A stretch of 9,680 bases of DNA from RGIG8748 sp045646525 (GTDB lineage: Bacteria > Bacillota > Clostridia > UMGS1810): assembly GCA_045646525.1 (NCBI GenBank), contig JAZRKX010000026.1, positions 1-9,680 of the forward strand, read 5' to 3'. Every line of letters starts with the position of its first letter. The first letter of the stretch is position 1. The notes under the pieces were generated by a model that worked only from the letters and a program-made list of their open reading frames with translations, searched no databases and was not told where the DNA came from. Position numbers and translations under genes: made by a program. Positions 1 through 5,471 of the stretch are shown here, in pieces.

Positions 1-185
1 AGCTGGGTAGCTAAGTGCGGAAGGGATAAACGCTGAAGGCATCTAAGCGTGAAGCCCACCCCGAGATAAGATATCCCATCCTTTATGGAGTAAGGCCCCA
101 TATAGACTATGTGGTTGATAGGTCGGAGGTGTAAGTGCAGTAATGTATTCAGCTGACCGATACTAATAGGCCGAGGGCTTAATCA
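1..185 (+). rRNA. 23S ribosomal RNA, 3' end (partial)
   Basis: The window opens inside the last domain of 23S rRNA. The conserved 3' terminal text is readable: AGCTGGGTAGCTAAGTGCGG near the start, then GATACTAATAGG and CCGAGGGCTTAAT just before the 3' end. The gene begins upstream of the window. The mature 3' end is placed near base 185 by similarity to other bacterial 23S ends and could be a few bases off. A 52-base spacer separates it from 5S rRNA. Confidence 0.95.
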
Positions 186-237
186 AAACGAATTGGAAGT
201 TTATTATGTAGAAGATAAGATGTATCGTATTTAGGAA

Positions 238-353
238 CTCAGTGGCAATGACGCAGAGGACACACCTGTACCCATACCGAACACAGTAGTTAAGCTCTGC
301 AGTGCCGATGATACTTGGCGGGCAGCTGCCTGGGAAAGTAGGACGTCGCTGGG
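238..353 (+). rRNA. 5S ribosomal RNA
   Basis: This is a 116-base 5S gene. Its ends are set by helix I: CTCAGTGGC at 238-246 pairs over nine positions (with G-U pairs) with GTCGCTGGG at 345-353. The typical 5S internal text CCATACCGAACACAG and GTTAAGCTCTGCAG is present, as is the late loop GGGAAAGTAGGACG. It lies directly after 23S, as expected for the tail of an rRNA operon. The ends are uncertain by one or two bases. Confidence 0.95.
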
Positions 354-355
354 GT

Positions 356-377
356 AGGCTTCCATAATTGGAAGCCT
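356..377 (+). other. hairpin between 5S rRNA and tRNA-Asn
   Basis: AGGCTTCCA (356-364) pairs with TGGAAGCCT (369-377) around a four-base loop, TAAT. Only a weak AT stretch follows and the tRNA-Asn starts eight bases later. It is therefore more likely a processing or structural hairpin in the rRNA-tRNA precursor than an efficient terminator. The pairing is seen; the role is inferred. Confidence 0.6.
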
Positions 378-384
378 TAAATAT

Positions 385-460
385 TCCTCGTTAGCTCAGT
401 CGGTAGAGCGCATGACTGTTAATCATGATGTCGTTGGTTCAAGTCCAACACGAGGAGCCA
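385..460 (+). tRNA. tRNA-Asn (GUU)
   Basis: A complete 76-base cloverleaf with encoded CCA. The acceptor stem is TCCTCGT (385-391) with ACGAGGA (450-456). The anticodon stem is CATGA/TCATG with anticodon GTT at 418-420. The T arm is GTTGG/CCAAC around TTCAAGT. The discriminator is G457 and CCA is at 458-460. It is co-oriented with the rRNA and only two bases ahead of tRNA-Glu. Confidence 0.96.
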
Positions 461-462
461 AT

Positions 463-537
463 GGCCCCTTGGTCAAGTGGTTAAGACACCGCCCTTTCAC
501 GGCGATAACATGGGTTCGAATCCCGTAGGGGTCACCA
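463..537 (+). tRNA. tRNA-Glu (UUC)
   Basis: A complete 75-base tRNA with encoded CCA. The acceptor stem is GGCCCCT (463-469) with AGGGGTC (527-533), including one G-U pair. Anticodon TTC is at 496-498. The T loop is TTCGAAT. An oddity is that the outermost anticodon-stem pair is C489 against A505, a mismatch where relatives normally have C-G. The rest of the fold is standard, so it is probably functional. Confidence 0.94.
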
Positions 538-547
538 CTATGCATTT

Positions 548-573
548 CAATCGACTGCAAATGCAGTCGATTG
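548..573 (+). other. hairpin between tRNA-Glu and tRNA-CAU
   Basis: CAATCGACTGC (548-558) pairs perfectly with GCAGTCGATTG (563-573) around loop AAAT, giving an 11-bp stem. The following bases, TCTTGTATAAAA, are a poor U tract, so this could be a weak or partial terminator or a processing signal. No convincing separate promoter is visible before the next tRNA. Confidence 0.6.
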
Positions 574-596
574 TCTTGTATAAAATCTAAATATTT

Positions 597-673
597 GGAT
601 CTTTAGCTCAGTTGGTTAGAGCAACCGGCTCATAACCGGTTGGTCCGGGGTTCGAGTCCCTGAAGATCCACCA
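597..673 (+). tRNA. tRNA with CAU anticodon (elongator Met or lysidine-type Ile2)
   Basis: A complete 77-base tRNA with encoded CCA. The acceptor stem is GGATCTT (597-603) with AAGATCC (663-669), the discriminator is A670 and CCA is at 671-673. The anticodon stem is ACCGG/CCGGT with loop CTCATAA; the anticodon CAT is at 631-633. It is not an initiator tRNA because position 1 pairs with 72 and the anticodon stem lacks the three G-C pairs of tRNA-fMet. The text resembles the Bacillus-type tRNA-Ile2(CAU), whose C34 is modified to lysidine, as much as elongator tRNA-Met. I cannot separate the two by eye. Confidence 0.93.
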
Positions 674-710
674 ACGACAAATACCACCCTTTAGGGTGGT
701 ATTTGTCGTT
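673..710 (+). other. 17-bp perfect hairpin abutting the tRNA 3' end
   Basis: AACGACAAATACCACCC (673-689) pairs without mismatch with GGGTGGTATTTGTCGTT (694-710) around loop TTTA. The 5' arm begins on the last base of the tRNA CCA. No U tract follows (GTGACATC), so it is not a textbook intrinsic terminator. It may block exonucleases, position tRNA 3' processing, or act together with the terminator 20 bases on. Confidence 0.65.
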
Positions 711-729
711 GTGACATCTAAGAACTAAG

Positions 730-753
730 ACTTTGCTTTTTGCAAAGTTTTTT
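730..753 (+). terminator. intrinsic terminator ending the rRNA-tRNA operon
   Basis: ACTTTGC (730-736) pairs with GCAAAGT (742-748) around TTTTT, followed by a T tract continuing to 753. It is a standard rho-independent form in the + direction. It overlaps the stop codon of the convergent catalase gene. Read on the - strand the same hairpin has a much poorer U tract, so it probably serves the catalase only partly. Confidence 0.8.
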
Positions 754-1417
754 ATTTATTAAATGACGGCGGGATGGTTTCGTTGCTTGCAAACGCATTA
801 GGTCCGGGGTCGGACATGGAGAAATACATCTTTGCCGCCTTTGTTGTACCAAAGTCTCTGTTTGAGCCGCTGCTTTGTACTTTGTTAAATGCATCGCGGA
901 ACATCTGATTATGTGCTTCCTCGCGGTTAAGAAGAAAGTCGATAGTCTCTTTAACTTTTTTATCGTCTATCTGACGGTACAGGTATTCATATACCACTTT
1001 TGCACGCTGTTCGGATGCAATATTACTCAAAATATCAGCACACAAATCTCCTGTTACCGTAACATAGTCCGCTGTCCATGAGTAGCCCGAGGCATTTATG
1101 AGCCCGGGATTCAACCCCAAAATCACATGTGACTGGATTTCCCCTGCCTGTACTTTTGCGGCGTCTACATCATGTCCGTTTAACAGATTGATGGTTTGTG
1201 CCACCATTTCCATATGACCAAGCTCCTCTGCGGCTATATCAAGAAATAAATCCTTGATTTCGGGGTCTTTAACACGAAAACTCTGTGACATGTATTGCAT
1301 AGCTGCCTTAAGTTCACCGTTTCCACCGCCGAGCTGCTCCTGAAGCAGAGCAGCATATTGGGGATTTGGTTTTTCTACTTCTACGGGATGAAAGAGCATT
1401 TTTTCATGTTTAAACAT
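752..1417 (-). CDS. manganese catalase (dimanganese, ferritin-like fold)
   Basis: The 221-residue product belongs to the non-haem manganese catalase family, which disproportionates H2O2 in the cytoplasm. All five metal ligands known for the Lactobacillus plantarum enzyme align: Glu35 in GNGELKAAM, Glu65 and His68 in EELGHME, Glu136 in ASEQRAK and His169 in REEAHNQ. The start at 1417 is chosen because GGAGGT lies six bases upstream; an in-frame ATG at 1456 has no ribosome binding site. The protein is longer than spore-coat CotJC (about 189) but shorter than classical enzymes (about 266-300), and its tail is rich in Ser, Pro and Asn. It is convergent with the rRNA operon. No clear promoter was found. 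CotJC-like spore-coat use is the alternative role. Confidence 0.92.
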   Translation of the reverse strand: MFKHEKMLFHPVEVEKPNPQYAALLQEQLGGGNGELKAAMQYMSQSFRVKDPEIKDLFLDIAAEELGHMEMVAQTINLLNGHDVDAAKVQAGEIQSHVILGLNPGLINASGYSWTADYVTVTGDLCADILSNIASEQRAKVVYEYLYRQIDDKKVKETIDFLLNREEAHNQMFRDAFNKVQSSGSNRDFGTTKAAKMYFSMSDPGPNAFASNETIPPSFNK

Positions 1418-1704
1418 TATTTTACCTCCAAACTGCATTTTCCTTATTTTTAGCAATTTAAGGTAAGTTATTCATCTCTTTTATTATCCGGCAAAAAAAG
1501 TTTTGTATTTTCCGGGCGGTACACCTACCGCCTTTTTGAATGTTCGGAAAGGCTGTGTCTGTAACGTTCTTTCCGCCCTCAATACACAAAATATCTCGCG
1601 GCATTCGTGTACATTCATTTCCAGATTTTGATTTTTTATTTCCGAAGAGTAAACACCAAAGCTTTTGGTTTCGGTAGTATAGTCTACTGCCTCGGTGCAC
1701 TTTT
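1418..1704. other. intergenic stretch upstream of the catalase, no gene recognised
   Basis: This stretch holds the catalase ribosome binding site (GGAGGT read on the - strand, 1424-1429) and, further out, sequence with stops in all + frames. An open - strand frame (1458-1805) gives a Cys- and Lys-rich peptide with no recognisable motif and no ribosome binding site. Part of the stretch may be further debris of the amidohydrolase gene that is legible from 1705, but I could not align it. Confidence 0.5.
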
Positions 1705-1930
1705 AAAAAATACATTTCATTTTGCAAGCCTGAACACGGAAGTAAGCTATTCAACGGAATAAACGCTTTAAATGCCGCTATCCTCGGTATTTGAGGAGAA
1801 TGCATTAATGTTCACCCCGTCGAAAAACATCTATCACAATATAGATATGACAGGCTCAACCGATATGGGTGACCCAAGTGAGATAATGCCTGTTATTCAG
1901 CCTACTATGGGAGGCTTTTGCGCGCGCTTT
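1705..1930 (+). pseudogene. remnant of an M20-family amidohydrolase/peptidase gene
   Basis: Two fragments typical of M20 amidohydrolases (carboxypeptidase/aminoacyl hydrolase type) lie in different + frames. Fragment A (1705-1791) reads KKYISFCKPEHGS then NGINALNAAILGI, matching the dimerisation-domain 'GKxxHxS..P..GINALNA' region, and ends at TGA 1792. Fragment B (about 1790-1930) reads FEENALMFTPSKN, then GSTDMGDPSEIMPVIQP and TMGGF, matching the C-terminal catalytic-domain motif 'STDMGDVS..MP..', and ends at TGA 1931. In intact enzymes these regions are more than 100 residues apart, so there is a large internal deletion plus a frameshift. The N-terminal zinc-binding half is not found. Confidence 0.65.
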
Positions 1931-1948
1931 TGACTTACACATCCGAAC

Positions 1949-1971
1949 AAAAAGCGCAATTTTTAATTTGC
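1949..1971 (-). terminator. weak candidate terminator for the DUF6512/LysR unit
   Basis: Read on the - strand, GCAAATT and AATTGC can pair with a one-base bulge around AAA, followed by GCTTTTTG. It lies 34 bases past the DUF6512 stop codon. The stem is AT-rich and short, so this is only a candidate. Confidence 0.3.
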
Positions 1972-2004
1972 ATTATGTAATGGTTGTTTTGTTAAATTGA
2001 ATTC

Positions 2005-2499
2005 TTAAGGCACAGCAAAAAGCGCAATATCGGGCGGAAAAACAGTAAACACAACATAAAGGCAAATCATTGCCAACTGTGTTATTTGCAGCAGGGTGCG
2101 GTATTTACAAGCATTGCATGACATAGCCCTCTTGTACGCAATAACAAAGGCTATGACAACGGATATATAGAATATCGATATGTCTATAAATGCGCTGTGA
2201 CTGCCGAGTACACCCGAATATGTATAGAACAGAACTATTATAGAAAGGACGCCGATAACATTACCCAGAGTTATGTTCTGACGGGTGCACGGATATTTTA
2301 ATTCCTTTGGTAAGTACAATGAGTATATTATCATAGGAAAGAAAAGCAATTTGGTATGTTCCCATATAGACTCATTAATGGGGGTAAAAAGACCGACAAA
2401 AAAGTTGCCGTTTGACCATTCATACGCAAAATGGAGCAGAGTACCCGCCACCGAGGTGAATATTGCCCCTGCAATCATGTATGATTTTAACCCTTTCAT
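2005..2499 (-). CDS. DUF6512 family integral membrane protein
   Basis: A 164-residue membrane protein of unknown function. Recognition rests on the conserved N-terminal block LLHFAYEWSNGNFFVGLF, followed by NESIWEHTKLLFFP (residues 21-55), which is typical of DUF6512 proteins of Clostridia. Four to five hydrophobic segments can be seen, at about 7-27, 48-63, 79-97, 104-122 and 138-155, ending in FPPDIALF. The start at 2499 follows GGTGAT at a usable distance; starts two or three codons upstream (2505, 2508) are possible. The gene begins 46 bases after the stop of the LysR-type regulator on the same strand, so the two may be co-transcribed. No function is proposed. Confidence 0.75.
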   Translation of the reverse strand: MKGLKSYMIAGAIFTSVAGTLLHFAYEWSNGNFFVGLFTPINESIWEHTKLLFFPMIIYSLYLPKELKYPCTRQNITLGNVIGVLSIIVLFYTYSGVLGSHSAFIDISIFYISVVIAFVIAYKRAMSCNACKYRTLLQITQLAMICLYVVFTVFPPDIALFAVP

Positions 2500-2545
2500 A
2501 TACATCACCAGTATATAGATATTAATGTCAGGGTCAAAGTATACA

Positions 2546-3406
2546 TCAGTGTGATAGCGTATCTTCCAATATTTGTGTAAAAACTTCTGCCATGTTGGAT
2601 GCGGATTTATTCGTGTATATACAGGAGGTTCTCTTAAGTCCGCTTTCGATTTTAAGTAGCTTTATATCGTCATTTATATGTGATTTCCACGAAACAGAGG
2701 GGAAGAATGTCACACCAAAACCCATTTTAAGATATTTTTGTATGTACAACGGGTCATCACACTCGATTACTATTTCGGGTGTGATGTTTTTTTGTTTGAA
2801 GTAGTCTTCCATATATTCCCTCATACAGCTTGCACGGGGCATACAGATAAACTTTTCGCTCTCAATATCGGATGTGGATACACTTACTTTCTGCGAAAGG
2901 GGATTATCCTTATGAACTGCAAGGTATATATCCTCATTTAGCCATTCTTTTTTATTAAAGCGTTCGGATTTTATGTCCCTGTCGGATATCACAATGTCAT
3001 AATCATTTATGGCACTCTGCTCCAAATCATTCTGATGCTTTATGAAAAAGGACACATTAGGATATTTTTGTTTAAAAAGCGATATCGCCTCGGTAACATT
3101 TTCCCTGTTTGTAAGTATAAGGAGTCTGAGTTCCCCAAATGGCGATTGAGACATATCGAAAATATCTGATTTTGCCTTGCGCAGTATTTCTTCGGATTTG
3201 TCCAGAGCATTCAGCATTATACGCCCGTATTCGTTGAGCTTTATTTTGTTTACCGTTCTTGTAAATAGTTTTACTCCGAGCTGTTCTTCCAGCTTTTTTA
3301 TGCTTACAGATACAGAGGAGGTGGGGACGCAGAATTTCTGCGCAGTATGCGAAAAATTTTCTGTCTTTGCCGCGTGGCAAAAGTATTTAAGTTGCAACAG
3401 TTCCAT
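2546..3406 (-). CDS. LysR-family transcriptional regulator
   Basis: The product is 286 residues, close to the LysR family norm of about 300. Residues 1-62 are the winged helix-turn-helix: MELLQLKYFCHAAKTENFSH, then TAQKFCVPTSSVSVSIKKLE, then EQLGVKLFTR. A linker helix runs to about residue 88 and a periplasmic-binding-like effector domain fills the rest (for example LRLLILTNRE near 92-101 and GFGVTFFPSVSW near 230-241). The start is supported by GAGGTCG seven bases upstream. The gene is divergent from an EamA-type exporter, a common arrangement in which the regulator controls the transporter and itself. The effector cannot be told from the sequence. Confidence 0.93.
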   Translation of the reverse strand: MELLQLKYFCHAAKTENFSHTAQKFCVPTSSVSVSIKKLEEQLGVKLFTRTVNKIKLNEYGRIMLNALDKSEEILRKAKSDIFDMSQSPFGELRLLILTNRENVTEAISLFKQKYPNVSFFIKHQNDLEQSAINDYDIVISDRDIKSERFNKKEWLNEDIYLAVHKDNPLSQKVSVSTSDIESEKFICMPRASCMREYMEDYFKQKNITPEIVIECDDPLYIQKYLKMGFGVTFFPSVSWKSHINDDIKLLKIESGLKRTSCIYTNKSASNMAEVFTQILEDTLSH

Positions 3407-3430
3407 TTTATCGACCTCATTTCAATCTAC

Positions 3431-3459
3431 ATTTTACTATATATTTTAATATAAAGCAA
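3431..3459 (-). promoter_or_regulatory. promoter of the LysR-type gene
   Basis: On the - strand the -35 is TTGCTT (3454-3459) and the -10 is TAAAAT (3431-3436), with a 17-base spacer. The spacer is AT-rich and contains TATATTAAAATATA, an imperfect palindrome that could be part of a LysR-type T-N11-A operator. The promoter match is moderate at -35 and good at -10. Confidence 0.5.
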
Positions 3460-3477
3460 GTGTATATTATATTATTA

Positions 3478-3506
3478 TTTACTGTAACGAAAAAGAGTGC
3501 TAGAAT
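3478..3506 (+). promoter_or_regulatory. promoter of the EamA-type exporter gene
   Basis: TTTACT (3478-3483), a 17-base spacer and TAGAAT (3501-3506) form a sigma-A-type promoter about 35 bases before the start codon. The -35 boxes of this and the divergent regulator promoter are 18 bases apart, so one bound LysR-type tetramer could affect both. Confidence 0.55.
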
Positions 3507-3540
3507 AAAATTGTATTTAAAATATATGGAGGAATTCAAT

Positions 3541-4404
3541 ATGAAAAAAGGTATATTCTATGCCGTAATAACGGCAATACTTTTTGTAACCCTGGAGCCT
3601 GTAAGCAAGCTTATAGCAAATGACGTAAATCCGTATGCAATTACATTCTGGCGGTTTATAGTAGGTTCTGTTATTCTTTTGCCTGCCGCACTTGTGAAAA
3701 TCAAAAAAGACAAGATACATATAGGCGTAAAGAATTTACTCATTATGGCGGGACTTGGTGTACTTGTTATATGCATAAGCATGATAGTGCTTCAGGTAGG
3801 TGTAAAAAAGGCGGATTCACCCTCGCTAATTGCTATAATCTTTTCTGCCAATTCCATATTTACCATTGTTTTTGCACGAATTATTCTAAAAGATAAGCTT
3901 ACCAAAAACAAGATAATTGCACTCTGTTTCGGTATAGCAGGTGTACTCGCTTGTGCGGATTTCTCCTCGGGTACAAATCTTGTGTCGGTGGTGTATGCAG
4001 TTGTGGCTGCATTAAGCTTCAGCCTTTATACTGTATTAACACAGAAGTATACCAAAAAATTCGGCGGTATAGTTCAGACAAGCCTTGTATTTCTTACAGG
4101 AAGTGCCGTGCTTCTTGTAGTCCTGTTTTTTGCAGGTATAGATATTACCCCTGTATTTACAACCGATATTATCCTTAACATTTTCTATCTCGGTTTATTT
4201 GTTACGGGTCTTGGTTACATATGCTATTTCAAGGCTATAGAAAAGGGCGGGGCAATCATGGCATCGCTTGCATTTTTTGTAAAGCCCATTCTCACACCCT
4301 TTGTTACATTTTTTATAAACGGAATAGTGCCTGATTTCAAGGTTTTTGTTGCGGTAGGTCTTATAGTAGCGGCGTCGTATTTTGCTACATACAAAAAGAA
4401 ATAA
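3541..4404 (+). CDS. EamA/DMT-family membrane transporter
   Basis: A 287-residue inner-membrane protein of the drug/metabolite transporter superfamily with the usual two EamA repeats (about residues 4-138 and 146-284), ten hydrophobic segments and a short Lys-rich C-terminus. Family signs are PYAITFWRFIVGS in helix 2, AIIFSANSIFTIVFARIILK at the end of the first repeat, and the matching LAFFVKPILTPFVTFFI stretch in the second. The start at 3541 follows GGAGG with eight bases between; an upstream frame extension to 3460 crosses the promoter and is rejected. Members export amino acids, metabolites or drugs. The substrate is unknown here; the divergent LysR gene suggests inducible efflux of a small metabolite. 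Confidence 0.93.
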   Translation: MKKGIFYAVITAILFVTLEPVSKLIANDVNPYAITFWRFIVGSVILLPAALVKIKKDKIHIGVKNLLIMAGLGVLVICISMIVLQVGVKKADSPSLIAIIFSANSIFTIVFARIILKDKLTKNKIIALCFGIAGVLACADFSSGTNLVSVVYAVVAALSFSLYTVLTQKYTKKFGGIVQTSLVFLTGSAVLLVVLFFAGIDITPVFTTDIILNIFYLGLFVTGLGYICYFKAIEKGGAIMASLAFFVKPILTPFVTFFINGIVPDFKVFVAVGLIVAASYFATYKKK

Positions 4405-4424
4405 TTCCTGCATAAAAGTGCATA

Positions 4425-4471
4425 AATCCTTTTGTTTTAGTGCAATTTAGAAATAAAACAAAGAAAGGATT
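4425..4471 (+). promoter_or_regulatory. long inverted repeat over the leader and ribosome binding site of the next gene
   Basis: AATCCTTTTGTTTTA (4425-4439) is complementary to TAAAACAAAGAAAGGATT (4454-4471) over 15 pairs with a three-base bulge (4461-4463). The right arm contains the AAAGGA used as ribosome binding site. A weak promoter reading (TTGTTT 4432-4437, 16 bases, TAAAAC 4454-4459) falls inside the same repeat. The element could be a DNA operator, or an RNA hairpin that hides the ribosome binding site if transcription starts upstream. Confidence 0.5.
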
Positions 4472-4479
4472 GCACGAAG

Positions 4480-4914
4480 ATGGTAGAGCAGGATACAATA
4501 AAGCTTTTAAGAGAATGTGATGCGGGAGTAAAGATGGGTATTTCGTCCATCCAAGATGTTCTGGACAATGTGTCGAGTCCCGACCTCAGTAAACTTCTTA
4601 ATTCATGTAAGGCAGAGCACGAAAAGCTCGACAAAGAAATACACTCAGAGCTAAATAAGTTTCACGATTACGGCAAGGACCCCGAGCCTATTGCAAAGGG
4701 GATGTCATGGATTAAGACAAATGTAAAGCTTGCGGTAAACGATACAGACGCTACGGTTGCAGACCTTATGACAGACGGCTGCAACATGGGTGTAAAGTCT
4801 CTTAATAAGTATCTCAACAAATACAAGGCGGCAGACGAGTTCTCCAAGGATATAACAAAAAGACTTATAAACCTTGAAGCAGAGCTTGCGATGAATGTGA
4901 GGGCATTTTTATAA
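4480..4914 (+). CDS. small all-helical protein, possibly ferritin-like (DUF2383-like)
   Basis: This 144-residue soluble protein has no signal peptide or membrane segment. Its pattern of helices (about 3-30, 33-62, 72-115 with a break near 88, and 118-143) suggests a four-helix bundle. Charged residues that could bind metal lie in the helix cores (Asp14, Glu46-His47, Glu54-His55, Asp95). The segment DLMTDGCNMGVKSLNKYLNK resembles ferritin-like proteins of Clostridia, but no complete di-iron ligand set can be assigned, so the family call is tentative. The start is supported by AAAGGA ten bases upstream, inside an inverted repeat. The gene stands alone between the exporter gene and a strong terminator. 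Confidence 0.7.
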   Translation: MVEQDTIKLLRECDAGVKMGISSIQDVLDNVSSPDLSKLLNSCKAEHEKLDKEIHSELNKFHDYGKDPEPIAKGMSWIKTNVKLAVNDTDATVADLMTDGCNMGVKSLNKYLNKYKAADEFSKDITKRLINLEAELAMNVRAFL

Positions 4915-4922
4915 GTATACAA

Positions 4923-4958
4923 AAAGGGTTGTAAAAAACGAATTTTTTACAACCCTTT
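4923..4958 (+). terminator. strong, probably bidirectional terminator
   Basis: AAAGGGTTGTAAAAAA (4923-4938) pairs perfectly over 16 bp with 4943-4958 around loop CGAA. The upper stem is A6/T6, and A and T runs flank both sides, so it can act in either direction. It starts nine bases after the stop codon of the small helical protein gene. Confidence 0.8.
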
Positions 4959-5083
4959 AAATATTCAAAAATAACAAAACAACATATTTATTATATCATA
5001 TAAATTTATTGCTTGTAAATATGGATTTTACATTTTCTGTCATATGCACAAAAAACGCTTTTTTGATTTTTATATTTTGCTAA
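4959..5083. other. AT-rich intergenic stretch
   Basis: No gene, RNA fold or clear operator is seen. The stretch is very AT-rich (for example TTATTATATCATATAAAT near 4989-5006) and may serve as upstream activating DNA for the promoter at 5084. Confidence 0.5.
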
Positions 5084-5112
5084 TTGAAATGCGGAATTTT
5101 GTGTGCTACACT
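5084..5112 (+). promoter_or_regulatory. promoter of the non-coding-looking unit
   Basis: TTGAAA (5084-5089), a 17-base spacer and TACACT (5107-5112) form a good sigma-A-type promoter. Transcription would start near 5119-5120, just ahead of a GGAGGT box. It is preceded by T-rich DNA (CTTTTTTGATTTTTATATTT), which resembles an upstream element. Confidence 0.65.
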
Positions 5113-5138
5113 ATAGGTGAAAGAAGGAGGTAAGTCCA

Positions 5139-5150
5139 ATGTACAGGTAA
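5139..5150 (+). CDS. three-codon ORF (Met-Tyr-Arg) behind a strong ribosome binding site
   Basis: GGAGGT (5126-5131) is seven bases ahead of ATG TAC AGG TAA. The spacing is ideal, yet the frame stops after three codons. It could be a start-stop leader that holds a ribosome at the 5' end of the transcript, the scar of a broken gene, or chance. No homology can be argued for three residues. Confidence 0.3.
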   Translation: MYR

Positions 5151-5441
5151 AAAGCTTTCAGGCGAAGATTAATAAGCAATGGCAGAAAAGGTAAATTAGG
5201 TTAAAGATAAGTAGAATAAAACACGACGGTGTATAAACGGATTATATAGATAATGAGTGTGTAATATAAATATTGCAATATAAATCTTCGGGTGAGAGCA
5301 CAGAGGAAAGCGCATTTTTAAAGAGCCTTAGAACTTAAAACATAAGCGATTTCGCGTAGAAAAAGAAGTTAAGAGAAGAGAGTTAATCTAAGTTGGGGGA
5401 TATCTTAAAAAATGCAGATTAGGAAAGAGAGGATAACAAAA

Positions 5442-5471
5442 GATGTTAGATATCAAGAGTGAACAGAAATG
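5442..5471 (+). CDS. possible nine-codon ORF ending inside the terminator
   Basis: ATG at 5442 opens a frame reading MLDIKSEQK and stops at TGA 5469-5471, within the 5' arm of the terminator stem. AGAGG lies about ten bases upstream (5428-5432), a usable but not ideal ribosome binding site. A ribosome finishing this frame would cover the terminator arm. Chance is quite possible at this length. Confidence 0.2.

Noticed and set aside
597..760. tRNA 3' end as an integration site for a genomic island
   Set aside because: No repeat of the tRNA 3' end and no integrase gene are found in the window.
875..1081. Short + strand frames opposite the catalase, and similar frames opposite the other genes
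   Set aside because: They are reverse-complement shadows of well-supported genes, without ribosome binding sites or motifs.
1431..1500. Sporulation-type (SigG-like) promoter for the catalase gene
   Set aside because: TGAATA can be read as a -35 on the - strand, but no matching -10 lies at the right distance.
1458..1805. 115-codon open frame on the - strand
   Set aside because: It has no ribosome binding site, no recognisable motif, and is antisense to the legible M20 remnant.
1948..2028. 13-bp direct repeat CAAAAAGCGCAAT at 1948-1960 and 2016-2028
   Set aside because: One copy is inside the DUF6512 coding end and the sequence is of low complexity; there is no terminal repeat or integrase to make it a mobile-element scar.
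3460..3540. Upstream extension of the EamA transporter
   Set aside because: It covers the promoter and has no ribosome binding site; ATG 3541 follows GGAGG and starts with a typical first helix.
4985..5006. PerR/Fur-like box in the AT-rich spacer
   Set aside because: Only part of the palindrome matches and the DNA is so AT-rich that such a match is expected by chance.
5119..5465. Reading this stretch as one decayed gene in the frame that reaches ATG 5588
   Set aside because: That frame has eight stops in about 118 codons, roughly what chance gives at this base composition, and no motif survives.
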